A stretch of 64,000 nucleotides of DNA from Methanocorpusculum parvum (GCA_002287215.1 LMVO01000034.1:36868-100867); one strand, 5' to 3'; counted from the first letter of the stretch, positions 23,400-32,893 are shown. Numbers and translations are program-made. Notes: generated from the sequence alone by a model not told the origin.

Positions 23400-25270
23400 T
23401 GCGCCGGGCCGTTCTGATCGGTAATCCGAGTGTAGGGAAATCCCTTATCTTCAATCACCTGACAGGGCTGGGTGTCGAGGTGAGTAATTATCCGGGCACG
23501 ACCGTAGGCCTGATGTCCGGACTCGTTCGTCACAACGGAACAGAGTTTTCACTTGCCGATCTTCCTGGGATCTATTCTCTCTCTGGAAGATCCGATGAGG
23601 AAAAACTCGTCAGAGAGTATCTTGTCACCGGAGATGCGGATCTCATCGTGGCGGTTTTGGATGCCAAACATCTCGAGCGGAATCTGTATCTTCTTCTTCA
23701 GGCCTCCGAGATCAGAAAACCTCTGGTGATCGTGCTCAATATGATGGACGATGCAAGATCTGCAGGCAAGATCATCGATGCTGATGCGCTTTCGAAAAAG
23801 TTCGGGGTTCCGGTGATCGAGACGATCGCAACAGAGGGTAAAAACCTGGAAAAGATCGCGGACTATGTCATCGGCGATGAACTGCCTGTGCCCGGGATCG
23901 TTCCGCGCTATGATCATCACATCGAAGCAGCGGCCAAGAACCTGCAGAAGTTTCATAATCTTTCGGAAGCCGAGTCGATGTTTGCTCTGGAAAATGTTTC
24001 CCTGAGCACTCTCTCCCCCGAGGTGATGGAAAGCGCTTCGGTCATCTCAGACGAGATCCAAAAACGGCATATGATGTCGCCGGATCAGATCATCGGGGCA
24101 AACCGGCACAACACGGCAAAGGCGATCTCCGAAGAGGTGACGACCATATCCCCGCAGAAGAAACGCCGCGACCTCGACTCGCTTCTCACGCGCGGGTTTC
24201 CCGGCGTTCCCATTCTGATCATCACGATGGTCGGTATTCTCGGCATCGTCTTTCTCCTGGGCGGATTTCTGGAGGAGGGCATCATCGGTTTGATGACGAC
24301 CTACCTTCTTGATCCGTTTCACACTCTGGAGCTGAATCCGTTTCTGGATACGGTCGGGGGCGCCGTGATCCTTGCTTTGATGTCAGGTCTCGGCATCGCC
24401 TTTCCTTACGTGTTTTTGTTCTATATCTTCATCTCGATTTTAGAGGACACCGGATATCTGACCCGAGCTGCTTTCCTTGCGGACCGGGGTATGCACAGAT
24501 TAGGTCTCCACGGGCAGGGACTGATTCCACTCGTGCTGTCATTTGGATGCAGTGTCCCTGCGATCATGAGCACGCGTTTTCTCCCGACCAGACGTGAACG
24601 GGTGATCGCCTCCGTTCTCGTGACGATGCTTCCCTGCTCTGCGAGGACCGTCGTCATCTCCGGGATCGTTGCTTCCTTCGTCGGGTTCGGCGCCGCATTT
24701 TCCATCTACGGGATCGTCTTCATTCTGGTCTTTGTTCTCGGCTGCGTGCTTTCCCGGATAACTCCCGGTGAACAGTACGGGATGATCCTCGAGATGGCTC
24801 AGCTGCGCCGTCCGATCCCGAAGTATGTGGTGAAAAAAGCATGGATGCGTGTCAGCGAGTTCCTGTACATCGCGATGCCTCTTCTGCTGATCAGCAGTGT
24901 GTTTCTGGGGATCTTTGAGTACCTCGGACTTGTCACGATGTTCGAGTCATTCATAGATCCGATTTCCACCGCGGTCCTCGGGCTGCCCGGATTTGCGTTC
25001 ACCGCTCTCATGTTTGGGATCCTTCGAAAAGAGATGGCATTTGAGACACTCGCAGTCTTAGGGGGAACGACCGATCTTGCTTCGATCCTTTCGAGCAGTC
25101 AGCTCTATATCTTTGCCTTGGTGTGTGTTCTTTTCGTTCCCTGTATCTCAACGATCGCCGTTCTGATGAAGGAGATCGGGGTAAAAGCGGCCGCTCTTAT
25201 CACGGTGTTCACTCTTCTGCTCGGCACTTCCCTTGGCGCGCTTCTGCATTTTGTGTTCATGCTTGTATGA
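23396..25270 (+). CDS. feoB: Ferrous iron transporter FeoB
   Basis: GTP-dependent Fe2+ uptake across the cell membrane. The 624-residue protein has the cytoplasmic G domain with G1 GNPSVGKS, G2 region NYPGTTV, G3 DLPG and G4 NMMD. A helical spacer follows (to about residue 270), then two Gate-type membrane halves, with about eight helices. FGCSVPAIMSTRFL and CSARTVVISGI are the conserved membrane motifs, including the cysteine-containing segments. I set the start at 23396, giving MMRRAVLIGNPSVGKS and a four-base overlap with the regulator; the longer upstream frame is inside that gene. Confidence 0.96.
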   Translation: MMRRAVLIGNPSVGKSLIFNHLTGLGVEVSNYPGTTVGLMSGLVRHNGTEFSLADLPGIYSLSGRSDEEKLVREYLVTGDADLIVAVLDAKHLERNLYLLLQASEIRKPLVIVLNMMDDARSAGKIIDADALSKKFGVPVIETIATEGKNLEKIADYVIGDELPVPGIVPRYDHHIEAAAKNLQKFHNLSEAESMFALENVSLSTLSPEVMESASVISDEIQKRHMMSPDQIIGANRHNTAKAISEEVTTISPQKKRRDLDSLLTRGFPGVPILIITMVGILGIVFLLGGFLEEGIIGLMTTYLLDPFHTLELNPFLDTVGGAVILALMSGLGIAFPYVFLFYIFISILEDTGYLTRAAFLADRGMHRLGLHGQGLIPLVLSFGCSVPAIMSTRFLPTRRERVIASVLVTMLPCSARTVVISGIVASFVGFGAAFSIYGIVFILVFVLGCVLSRITPGEQYGMILEMAQLRRPIPKYVVKKAWMRVSEFLYIAMPLLLISSVFLGIFEYLGLVTMFESFIDPISTAVLGLPGFAFTALMFGILRKEMAFETLAVLGGTTDLASILSSSQLYIFALVCVLFVPCISTIAVLMKEIGVKAAALITVFTLLLGTSLGALLHFVFMLV

Positions 25271-25334
25271 GCCGGGGATCCCCCTCCCTCTCTCAATAAA
25301 AATAACATGAGCGAGAGCCAACAGATGAGTAACA

Positions 25335-26093
25335 ATGCTGACTTTTATCGGGCTTGGCCTCTTTGACGAATCTGATGTATCGGTCCGGGGAATGGATGCC
25401 ATCAGATATGCCGACACGGTGTTTCTGGAAGTGTATACCTCAGTTCTTACCGGCGCTTCGATCGAACGGCTCGAAGCCTGTTACGGAAAAAAGATCACGC
25501 CTCTCTACAGGGAGGATGTGGAGATCCATGCAGATAAGATCCTCGATGCCGCCGAGTTTGGGAATGCGGTTTTTCTGACCGCAGGTGACTCGATGATCGC
25601 GACGACCCATTCGGATCTCCGTATCCGGGCGGCAGATCGAAACATTCAGACGAAAATCATTCACGGGGCCTCGATCACGACAGCGGTCTGCGGTCTTTCC
25701 GGTCTGCAGAACTACCGGTTCGGCAAATCCGTTTCCGTTCCTTTTCCTTACGGAAAATGGTTCCCGATGACCCCGATCGAGGTCATATCGGCAAACCAGA
25801 AGGAAAACCTCCACACGCTGGTCTTTTTAGATATTCAAAAAGACAAGGAACGCTACATGAAGATCTCCGAGGCGGTCGATCTGCTGGAAGAGCAGGCCCG
25901 CCGCGTGGATGCAAAGATCCCGCTGTATGTCGGAATCGCCCGTGCGGGCTCGCCCGAGCCGGCGGTCCATGCAGGAAGTGCCGAGGAGATGAGATCGTTT
26001 GACTTCGGCTCCCCTCTGCATATTTTAATCGTCCCGGCAAAACTTCACGACATCGAGCGGGAGTATCTCGAGAGGTTCGCCGGTCTATGCTGA
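25335..26093 (+). CDS. dphB: Diphthine synthase
   Basis: S-adenosylmethionine-dependent methyltransferase that modifies the histidine of elongation factor 2 on the way to diphthamide. The 252-residue protein opens MLTFIGLGLFDESDVSVRG, as archaeal Dph5/DphB do, with VFLEVYTS, LTAGDSM and GASITTAVCGLSGLQNYRFGKSV following. It is the start of a two-gene unit with the DUF357 protein (seven-base overlap, ATGCTGA). The other diphthamide genes (dph2, dph6) are not in the window. Confidence 0.95.
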   Translation: MLTFIGLGLFDESDVSVRGMDAIRYADTVFLEVYTSVLTGASIERLEACYGKKITPLYREDVEIHADKILDAAEFGNAVFLTAGDSMIATTHSDLRIRAADRNIQTKIIHGASITTAVCGLSGLQNYRFGKSVSVPFPYGKWFPMTPIEVISANQKENLHTLVFLDIQKDKERYMKISEAVDLLEEQARRVDAKIPLYVGIARAGSPEPAVHAGSAEEMRSFDFGSPLHILIVPAKLHDIEREYLERFAGLC

Positions 26094-26647
26094 TCGATGC
26101 ATACGGGAAGATTTTTGCCGGGGATTCGCGTTCCGAGAAGACCGTGCCGAACGACACGGTTCTTGGACAGACCGCGGACGAGATCGCCGAGATGGTCTCC
26201 TGTTATGCATCGGACGGCAGGGTGTTTTACAAAAAAGGTGATCTGGTCAACGCCGCCGCCTCGTTTGCCTATGGCTCCGGCTGGCTGGATGCCGGTCGTT
26301 ATCTAGGCTACCTCGCCGGCTCGCCGTCGGCTCCGCCAGAGATCGATGAAGATCTTCCGCCTTCTCTTGAAGACCATCTCTCAGAGAAAACCTACCGGTA
26401 TCAGAGAATGCTGACGAACGCTTTGGAAGGAGTTACTCCCGCGCCCGACCAAAAGACCGCGATGTATGCGGCGGCATGTTCGATCGAGGAGAAGGCACGC
26501 TCGTATCTGGACGGAGGGGCCGCTCATCTTCCGGATGATCTCATCAATGCTCTGGTGCTGTTTTCCTACGGATACGGGTGGCTCGACTGCGGGGTTCGTG
26601 CCGGTCTGTTTTCGATTTCCGGAGACCGGCATCTCTTCACCATCTAA
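26087..26647 (+). CDS. Protein with two tandem DUF357-like units
   Basis: 186 residues. The archaeal DUF357 family is normally about 90 residues and has no known function. Here the motif appears twice: YASDGRVFYKKGDLVNAAA followed by SFAYGSGWLDAGRYLGYL (about residues 40-76), and SYLDGGAAHLPDDLINALV followed by LFSYGYGWLDCGVRAGLF (about residues 140-178). The A[SF]...YG.GWLD[AC]G core is shared, so an internal duplication is clear. It overlaps dphB by seven bases. The stop comes just before the convergent aldehyde dehydrogenase (four-base overlap of the ends). Confidence 0.8.
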   Translation: MLIDAYGKIFAGDSRSEKTVPNDTVLGQTADEIAEMVSCYASDGRVFYKKGDLVNAAASFAYGSGWLDAGRYLGYLAGSPSAPPEIDEDLPPSLEDHLSEKTYRYQRMLTNALEGVTPAPDQKTAMYAAACSIEEKARSYLDGGAAHLPDDLINALVLFSYGYGWLDCGVRAGLFSISGDRHLFTI

Positions 26648-27987
26648 AACAGTCTTTTCCGCCACTTTTTCACGAGCTTCAGCGTTTTCTCTTTGTATGG
26701 AGGATACCGAAGGGCGATGTCGGGTCTTGTTTTTCGGATCACGACCGTACGTTTCCTCGTGAATGTTTCCAGCGAATCTTTTCCGTGATACTTTCCCATC
26801 CCGCTTGTTCCGACCCCGCCGAAGGGTGAATTCTGGTTTGCAACCTGCATCATCACATCATTGATGCAGACTCCTCCGGAGGGATGAAGGTCAAGGAGGG
26901 TTTTGCAGAACTGTTTGTTCGCAGAAAAAATGTACAGAGCCAGCGGATCTTTTTTGATCAGCTGTTCAAGTTCATCTTTCCTATCCCAGGTGAGGATAGG
27001 GAGGATCGGACCGAAGATCTCATTCTGCATTATCGTGTCGGACATACCGGCTGACAAAATCGTCGGCGCGATCTTTCTTCCTGTCGGATCGTGTTCTCCT
27101 GCACGGAAGATGAGATTGTCCGGTGTTTCAAATGAAATCAGACGGTCATATGCCTCTTTTGTCACGATCTTTCCGTAGTCGCCATTTGTTGCCGGATTAC
27201 TTCCGTAGAGGGTGACGATCTCTTCTTTGAGTTTTCTCACGAGTTCGTCCCGCACTGAGCTATGTACCAGCAGATAGTCCGGGGCAATACAGGTCTGTCC
27301 GGCATTTGCAAACTTCCCCCAGGCGATCCGTTTTGCGGCTACAGGGATATCTGTCGTTTCATCGACGATACAGGCATTTTTCCCGCCAAGTTCCAGGGTC
27401 ACTGGGGTGAGATGCCTCGCTGCCTTTTCTGCAATCATTTTTCCGGCATCTTTCCCTCCGGTGAAGAAGATGTAGTCATACTGGGCATCCAGATCTACCT
27501 CATCCTCTACACTGACCCACTCTTCGGGGAATACTTCTGCAAGGATCGTCCGGATGATCTTCCCTGTCTCCGGGGATCGTCGGGATGTTTTTCCGATAAC
27601 CACGTTTCCTCCGGCGATGATGCCTGCAAGCGGGAGCATGAAGAGATGGAACGGATAATTCCACGGAGACAAAAGGAGAACAAGCCCGAACGGATCGTGA
27701 CGAATAACAGTTTTTGCCGGAAAAAGCAGCAGTGGGGAGCGGACCTTCTCATCTCTCAGGAGTTTTTTCGTGTGCCTGATCAGGTAATCGATCTCGTGAA
27801 GGACAGGCGCGATCTCAAATGCGTATGCCTCGAACGGACATTTGCCAAGATCGGCAAACAGGGCGGCTGTGATCTCCGGTTCATGGTCCTCTATGGATGC
27901 ACGGAGTTTTTCCAGAGCGAGGAGTCTGCGCTTTATCGGGAGCGTATTGCCGGCGTCAAAAAAATACCTGTGAGCTTCGATGGACAT
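26644..27987 (-). CDS. NAD(P)-dependent aldehyde dehydrogenase family protein
   Basis: Oxidises an aldehyde to an acid; substrate unknown. 447 residues from ATG 27987; a GTG nine bases upstream is the alternative. It resembles class 3 / fatty-aldehyde type ALDHs, being shorter at the N-terminus and ending in a basic hydrophobic tail (KEKTLKLVKKWRKRLF) that may associate with the membrane. Catalytic residues are visible: LELGGKNACIV with the general-base Glu, and GKFANAGQTCIAPDYLL with the nucleophilic Cys. SPWNYPFHLFMLPLAGIIAGG is the typical cofactor-site start. Single gene, convergent with the DUF357 protein. Confidence 0.9.
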   Translation of the reverse strand: MSIEAHRYFFDAGNTLPIKRRLLALEKLRASIEDHEPEITAALFADLGKCPFEAYAFEIAPVLHEIDYLIRHTKKLLRDEKVRSPLLLFPAKTVIRHDPFGLVLLLSPWNYPFHLFMLPLAGIIAGGNVVIGKTSRRSPETGKIIRTILAEVFPEEWVSVEDEVDLDAQYDYIFFTGGKDAGKMIAEKAARHLTPVTLELGGKNACIVDETTDIPVAAKRIAWGKFANAGQTCIAPDYLLVHSSVRDELVRKLKEEIVTLYGSNPATNGDYGKIVTKEAYDRLISFETPDNLIFRAGEHDPTGRKIAPTILSAGMSDTIMQNEIFGPILPILTWDRKDELEQLIKKDPLALYIFSANKQFCKTLLDLHPSGGVCINDVMMQVANQNSPFGGVGTSGMGKYHGKDSLETFTRKRTVVIRKTRPDIALRYPPYKEKTLKLVKKWRKRLF

Positions 27988-28026
27988 ATGTTCCACTTGT
28001 GCTTCACAAAAATAAAAAGGGATCTG

Positions 28027-28248
28027 TCATTTTTCCAGAGCTTTGTGCAGAGAATGGATCCGCTTGCGGGCTGCAGTCGTTTCCTCCTCTTCTTTTTCAA
28101 ATGAGAGTGAGAGGATATCGCCGACGGTTGTGCCTGCCGGCAGGTTTTCCAGAGGGAACACTCCAAGCGGTCTCTCGCCTTTTGGACCGCGAAGCAGGAG
28201 GGCGGCTTTGTTGTTTTCTATTTCATCCACGGTCACGAGCAGCTTCAT
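28027..28248 (-). CDS. DUF3006 family protein
   Basis: 73 residues, MKLLVTVDEIENNKAALLL then PLGVFPLENLPAGTTVGDILSLSFE, a small beta-barrel-like protein ending in a basic-acidic helix. DUF3006 proteins typically occur beside ComEC-like metallo-beta-lactamase proteins. Here the gene overlaps the ComEC-like hydrolase by four bases, supporting a functional link. The role is unknown; substrate handling or regulation of the hydrolase are guesses. Confidence 0.75.
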   Translation of the reverse strand: MKLLVTVDEIENNKAALLLRGPKGERPLGVFPLENLPAGTTVGDILSLSFEKEEEETTAARKRIHSLHKALEK

Positions 28249-29255
28249 ACCCTGATTCCATCTCCCGACACGAGAATATTTCCTGCGATATGTTCGTTTC
28301 TAGTGACGACGGAGTAGACCGATCCGTCGGTCGTCACAACCACATCCCCGTCAAGATCGGTCCGGTAGATATGGTCGGTGTATTTTGCGAACCGTGTCAG
28401 GGCTTCGATATGCGGATGACCGTACTCATTGTCAGCACCAAGACTCATGACGATGACGTTCGGGCTGACTGCTTTGAGAAACGCATCCGTGGATGAGGTG
28501 GAGCTTCCGTGATGTCCGGCTTTGAGGATATCAGCATCAATCGTGGTTCCGGTGGAGAGAATGTATGTCTCGGCTTTTTTACCGGCATCTCCCGTGAGAA
28601 TAAACGAGACATTCCCGTAGGTTACGTTGAGAACGATGGAGTTTTCGTTGATATCGGGAGATGATCCGGTCATAATCAGATCCTGCGGCGGGGAGAGGAT
28701 CTCGATTTTCACGCCGTTCCATGGTGATGGAATAACATCTCCTTCTCTGACAAGAGAGTAACTGACATTTTCGTCAGAGATGTACTGCAGGAGTTTTTCA
28801 TATGTTGCGGATGTATGTTCCACACCGTTGTCATAGACAACTCCCACGTCATAGGTCGCGAGAACATCCTTTGCTGAACCGATGTGATCATAGTCCTGAT
28901 GGGTTATAAGCAGGAACTCCAGTTTTTTGACGCCGAGTGAGTCAAGATATGCAAATATTGCCGAGCGGGATTCCCGGGCCGAAGGGGACATCGTCTCTCC
29001 TGCATCTATCAGCGCATATGTTCCGTCTTTGGCAAGAAGTATCGCATCTCCCTGTCCGATATCGATGACATGCATGGAAAATGCGTGCTCATCGGTGATC
29101 AGCGGGGCAAGCGGTGTCGAACCCCCGAAGCTGCCAAGTTCCGCACCTCCAAAGATGACTACAGCGGCGATAACGAGCAGACCTGCGATAAGGCTGATGA
29201 TCTTTTTCTGTGCCGAAGCTGATGAACGCTGTTTTCTGCCTGATCTCTTTGCCAT
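28245..29255 (-). CDS. ComEC/Rec2-like metallo-beta-lactamase hydrolase, membrane-anchored
   Basis: Secreted or surface MBL-fold protein related to the hydrolase part of the DNA uptake channel ComEC. 336 residues from ATG 29255; an upstream GTG (29276) adds seven. A basic start (MAKRSGRKQRSSASAQKK) precedes one membrane helix (IISLIAGLLVIAAVVIFGG). The hydrolase domain follows with HVIDIGQGDAILL, ALIDAGE, the metal motif ITHQDYDHIGS, LTGDAGKKAE and LKAGHHGSSTSS, all ComEC-like. No competence helices are fused, so an extracellular nuclease or nucleotide phosphatase role is plausible. The DUF3006 gene is coupled behind it. Confidence 0.88.
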   Translation of the reverse strand: MAKRSGRKQRSSASAQKKIISLIAGLLVIAAVVIFGGAELGSFGGSTPLAPLITDEHAFSMHVIDIGQGDAILLAKDGTYALIDAGETMSPSARESRSAIFAYLDSLGVKKLEFLLITHQDYDHIGSAKDVLATYDVGVVYDNGVEHTSATYEKLLQYISDENVSYSLVREGDVIPSPWNGVKIEILSPPQDLIMTGSSPDINENSIVLNVTYGNVSFILTGDAGKKAETYILSTGTTIDADILKAGHHGSSTSSTDAFLKAVSPNVIVMSLGADNEYGHPHIEALTRFAKYTDHIYRTDLDGDVVVTTDGSVYSVVTRNEHIAGNILVSGDGIRV

Positions 29256-29311
29256 ATGAGGTAATGATATGAACACTGAAGAAAAAAAGAGATTGGTTTG
29301 GGTATTTTGGA

Positions 29312-30898
29312 TTATGCGTTCTTTACAGAGCCCGCAGTCCAGGAAAGGATCATCGCAAGGACCAGAACGATGAGTGCCGCAATGATGGTTCCGTCAAGCA
29401 TCTGAAGGAAGGATGCTGAGTAGTTGTCCGAGGCTCCCGCAAGGAAGATGTTTTTCAGGATGGAAACGATCCCGATGGAAATTGCCATTCCAAGCATTCT
29501 GGTGGTGGAAAGCGTTCCTGAGGCCATTCCAAACTCCTGGCGTGTCACGGAGTTCATAATGGCAGTGCTGTTGGGCGTTACAAAGATCGCGATACCTACT
29601 CCGAAGAGTGCCTGAACCGCGATCATGCTCCAGATGGCTGTTTCCGTACCGCAGGTAAGCAGAACGATCATTCCTATACTGATGATGAGGAGTCCTGTGG
29701 TCGTTGCATACTTCGGCGGAGCGTTTTTGATGAGTCGGTCGATCGCGGTGAGGATCAGAGATCCGATTCCAAATGCGGCGATGCTTGCCGAGAGGATCGC
29801 TCCGGTCAGCCAGACAGGTTCCGCGGAAGCTGCGCCCATAAGGAATGCTCCTGCAATTCCTGCGATGGTGAGAAGTACGCCGGAACCAAGAAGCCATCTT
29901 GGGAGAAGGTGATCATAGAATCTGCCCGCCACGATTGTGAATAATACGAGGATCAGTCCCTGTGTGGTGACGATAAGGGCACGCGGGAGCGCGTCTGTTA
30001 TTCCCCAGACATTTGTCATGTAGAGCGAGACAAGGGACCCCATTGCATAGATAGCCACATAATACAGCAGGTTTGCCGAGTTGTTGAAGGTGAATCCCCT
30101 GTTGTGCAGGATCAGGTTGATTGGAATAAGGGGATTTGCATTCCTCTTTTCATAGAAGAAGAATGCGATCAGAAGAATGATCCCTACGATAAGAATCCCG
30201 AATGCTTCCGCGTTTGGCTGTTTGGAAAATCCATAGAGCGAAAGCGCCATGCCGATCATAAATAGAACAGCTCCGATCCAGTCGTAAGGACCTTTGTCGG
30301 TAGGCTGATCACGCGGAATGAAGGGAAGTGCAAGGAAGAAGGAGAGAAGCGCCACGGGACAGAGGATGAGATATACCATCGACCAGCCGAAGACATCGGT
30401 CAGTGCTCCGGCAAGCAGAGGTCCGGCGAGCTGTCCCATAAAGACGCCGGTCATGGCGATCCCTATTGCGGTGCCTCGCAGTTCGATTTTCACGGCCGAT
30501 GCAAGCAAAGCTATCGCGGTTCCAAACATCAGCGCATTTCCGATGCCCTCTATCGCCCGCATCATCAGGACCATTTCGCCTGACGTTGACATCCCAACCC
30601 CGAGTGATCCTATGCCGAGCAGAAGGACACCAATACAGAAGAACCACTTCTTGCTGAATTTATCGGCAAGTCTTGCCGCAGGTATAAGAAAAATCGTGGA
30701 TGTGAGCAGGTAGACGGTAAGGATCCAGCCGTAAAGACCCCAGTAGTCAGGTCCCATCGTATATCCCAGTCCGTTCAGCATATTCGGGAGGGCGATGTTC
30801 GTCGCTTCTCCGATGAACGGGGGCAAAAAGCAGGCAATTCCGACTGTTATGGCAATAAGATATTGTTTTGCACTCAGACGCAATGTTTCCATATACAT
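29312..30898 (-). CDS. Major facilitator superfamily transporter, 14-helix (DHA2/EmrB-like)
   Basis: Proton-coupled drug or metabolite exporter. 528 residues and about 14 hydrophobic helices, which is the DHA2 number. Motif A-like LADKFSKKWFF follows the second helix, and GVFMGQLAGPLLAGALTDVFGW resembles motif C of exporters (G-x-x-x-G-P-x-x-G). Start codons ATG at 30898 and 30892 are both possible; neither has a clear Shine-Dalgarno. No regulator or fusion protein is adjacent. Substrate unknown. Confidence 0.88.
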   Translation of the reverse strand: MYMETLRLSAKQYLIAITVGIACFLPPFIGEATNIALPNMLNGLGYTMGPDYWGLYGWILTVYLLTSTIFLIPAARLADKFSKKWFFCIGVLLLGIGSLGVGMSTSGEMVLMMRAIEGIGNALMFGTAIALLASAVKIELRGTAIGIAMTGVFMGQLAGPLLAGALTDVFGWSMVYLILCPVALLSFFLALPFIPRDQPTDKGPYDWIGAVLFMIGMALSLYGFSKQPNAEAFGILIVGIILLIAFFFYEKRNANPLIPINLILHNRGFTFNNSANLLYYVAIYAMGSLVSLYMTNVWGITDALPRALIVTTQGLILVLFTIVAGRFYDHLLPRWLLGSGVLLTIAGIAGAFLMGAASAEPVWLTGAILSASIAAFGIGSLILTAIDRLIKNAPPKYATTTGLLIISIGMIVLLTCGTETAIWSMIAVQALFGVGIAIFVTPNSTAIMNSVTRQEFGMASGTLSTTRMLGMAISIGIVSILKNIFLAGASDNYSASFLQMLDGTIIAALIVLVLAMILSWTAGSVKNA

Positions 30899-30963
30899 CT
30901 GTATTGTTTTTTGGATGTATTAATGAGTGTCTATTTTGCGTTGTTACTCAAAAAAGAGTTCGA

Positions 30964-31740
30964 TCAATTACGTCTACGGCCTTCTCTGACGATCTCATCA
31001 GCTCTGTTCTCATTCAGACCTGGTGCAAGAAATCGCCACTCGCTTTTTATCTCCCGTTCATCTGCTGGATCCCTATATTTCATGAGCATCGTTACGGCAT
31101 GCATGCAGGTTTTGCAGAGGGGGGCGGTGTTTTCTGGATCGGATTCTTCACCGAATCGGAACTGCTGATGAGGAACCGAAGTGTCTGCTCCGCAGAGATA
31201 GCAGACGTTTGGGTGATATCTCACCGTCTGCTTTTTTGGATTCGGTTTTTCTTCGAGGAAGAAAGGAGCGGGTTCATCATCTGATCTTCCGATCTCCGAT
31301 TGATCTCTGGCGAACGGCTGAGACGTCGGATATGTTTCTTCAGAGGGTTCTGGATCGGAAACTGCCGGCTCGCTCATCTCCCGAGGCTCATTTTCAAAAA
31401 TGTCATCTTCATAGGTATCCGTTATCCTATGAGAATGTTTTTCTCCCTCAGGTGTACGAGCATGATCTTTTATAGGGAATTCTGGAGATCGTCCTGATGA
31501 TTTTCCCTGACCGAAGATCCCTGACAAAAACCCTCTTTTTTTTGGTTTGTCCGACCGTCCGTCCGCCGTCAGGGCATCGATGCCGTAACCAGATAATGGT
31601 CCATGATCCGCTTCGTCATAGACGTTCGACGAACCTGTGTGTTCTTTTGATCCAAGAATAGGATTATTTTTTCTGATCTTTTTTGGTTTTTCACTGCTGA
31701 TGGATCCGCCTAATGGATCAAACTCCTTTTTTCGTGCCAA
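30964..31740 (-). CDS. Disordered protein with C-terminal zinc-ribbon-like motif
   Basis: 258 residues, unrecognised. The first ~165 residues are low-complexity, charged and Ser/Pro-rich (MARKKEFDPLGG, SDKPKKRGFLSGIFGQGKSS), probably disordered. The last ~90 contain CYLCGAD and, further on, PLCKTCMHAV, two C-x2-C pairs that can bind one zinc, with a basic helix at the end (NRADEIVREGRRRN). The arrangement resembles zinc-ribbon or HNH-like folds, but no HNH histidines are obvious. The start is a TTG at 31740 after GGGGAT. Function unknown; nucleic-acid binding is a guess from composition. Confidence 0.55.
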   Translation of the reverse strand: MARKKEFDPLGGSISSEKPKKIRKNNPILGSKEHTGSSNVYDEADHGPLSGYGIDALTADGRSDKPKKRGFLSGIFGQGKSSGRSPEFPIKDHARTPEGEKHSHRITDTYEDDIFENEPREMSEPAVSDPEPSEETYPTSQPFARDQSEIGRSDDEPAPFFLEEKPNPKKQTVRYHPNVCYLCGADTSVPHQQFRFGEESDPENTAPLCKTCMHAVTMLMKYRDPADEREIKSEWRFLAPGLNENRADEIVREGRRRN

Positions 31741-31905
31741 TTCAATGATCCCCTGTTATAGGGAATATACATTTTCGGTTACTTAATACCTCTGTCCCTT
31801 CTATCCCGATTTTTTCAGATTGCGTGTTCATTCCTGTATTTGAGATTTGGATCTCTCTACTTTTCGTACAAAAAGAATACATACTAGTGAGAGGTATTGT
31901 ATAGT

Positions 31906-31923
31906 ATCAGAACTAATTCTGAT
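31906..31923. promoter_or_regulatory. Perfect 7-bp inverted repeat before the surface-protein gene
   Basis: ATCAGAA (31906-31912), loop CTAA, TTCTGAT (31917-31923). It lies 19 bases before the ATG and could be an operator or an mRNA hairpin near the ribosome site GAGAGTGATT. Confidence 0.4.
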
Positions 31924-31941
31924 TAACACGAGAGTGATTCT

Positions 31942-32871
31942 ATGAAAAAGACTTCCTATTTGTTTATTGCTCTGATCGTCCTCTTTCTCTTCGCCGGTGC
32001 TGCATCAGCACAAACCATTGGCGGTGACAAAGGTGTCGTTCAGGTAACCTGTGATGTGAACGGGGCATCCGCCTCTCTGATTTCCATCAACGGTGATGTT
32101 GTTGAGACCAAGACCATTACCAACGGTATGGCTGAGTTCTACGTGTACACGACCGGCACTCCTGTGAATCAGGTCATTGTTTCTGCAGACGGTTATTACA
32201 CTGCCAGTGCCTCCGTCTCCGTCCCGGCAGCCGGCGAGACCACTGTTGTCCCGGTAACGCTTGAGGCAAAACCGGTTGGCGGCGACCGCGGTTTCCTCCA
32301 GGTAAACACCAATGTCATTGGAGCAAAAGTTGATGTTATGTCGTCAGGTTCAGTCGGCTATTCCGGATACACCGATGTTGACGGCAAGATCCAGTTTGCT
32401 GTGTATACGACTGGTACACCAATTAACTCTGTTGTCGTCTCGGCACCCGGATGGGTCACCCAGACCGTTACTGTATCAGTTCCTGCAAAAGGTCAGACCG
32501 AGATCGTCAATATTGAGATGGTTTCCACTAACCCTATAATTGGCGGCGACCAGGGCGTTATCAGCGTTACCAGCAATGTTGAAGGCGCAAAAGTCGAGCT
32601 GATCTCCATCTCCGGTTCTGTCGGTTACACAGGTACGATCTCCAACGGTAAAGCAGACATTGCGGTTTTCACGACCGGAACCCCGGTCAATCAGGCACGT
32701 GTCTCCGCGACCGGTTATCAGACCGCCACTGTCGGGGTAATCATGCCGTCAAAAGGTGAGACCCTTACCTTCAATGCTCCGCTGAACGCAACACCCGCAT
32801 CCCCGATGGGTTTTGCCATACTCGGTCTTCTTGGTGTAATTGGTGTAGTTGCTTTAGTCCGCAGGGACTAA
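31942..32871 (+). CDS. Cell-surface protein with three PEGA-like repeats
   Basis: 309 residues: signal peptide (MKKTSYLFIALIVLFLFAGAASA), then three tandem repeats of about 85 residues, each beginning GGD.G...V..NV.GA and containing VYTTGTP[VI]N-type strands (TTGTPVNQ, TTGTPINS, TTGTPVNQ) and a closing VP..G[EQ]T. These look like PEGA-type beta-sandwich repeats. The C-terminus (ASPMGFAILGLLGVIGVVALVRRD at 286-309) is a short spacer, one membrane helix and a basic end, like archaeal sorting/anchor tripartite tails. Probably part of the cell envelope. The near-identical repeats suggest recent duplication. Confidence 0.8.
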   Translation: MKKTSYLFIALIVLFLFAGAASAQTIGGDKGVVQVTCDVNGASASLISINGDVVETKTITNGMAEFYVYTTGTPVNQVIVSADGYYTASASVSVPAAGETTVVPVTLEAKPVGGDRGFLQVNTNVIGAKVDVMSSGSVGYSGYTDVDGKIQFAVYTTGTPINSVVVSAPGWVTQTVTVSVPAKGQTEIVNIEMVSTNPIIGGDQGVISVTSNVEGAKVELISISGSVGYTGTISNGKADIAVFTTGTPVNQARVSATGYQTATVGVIMPSKGETLTFNAPLNATPASPMGFAILGLLGVIGVVALVRRD

Positions 32872-32874
32872 TCT

Positions 32875-32893
32875 TATTTTTTTCTTTTCTCAT
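32875..32893 (+). terminator. T-rich terminator
   Basis: T-runs directly after the stop of the surface-protein gene (CTTATTTTTTTCTTTTCT), consistent with archaeal poly-U termination. Confidence 0.4.
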
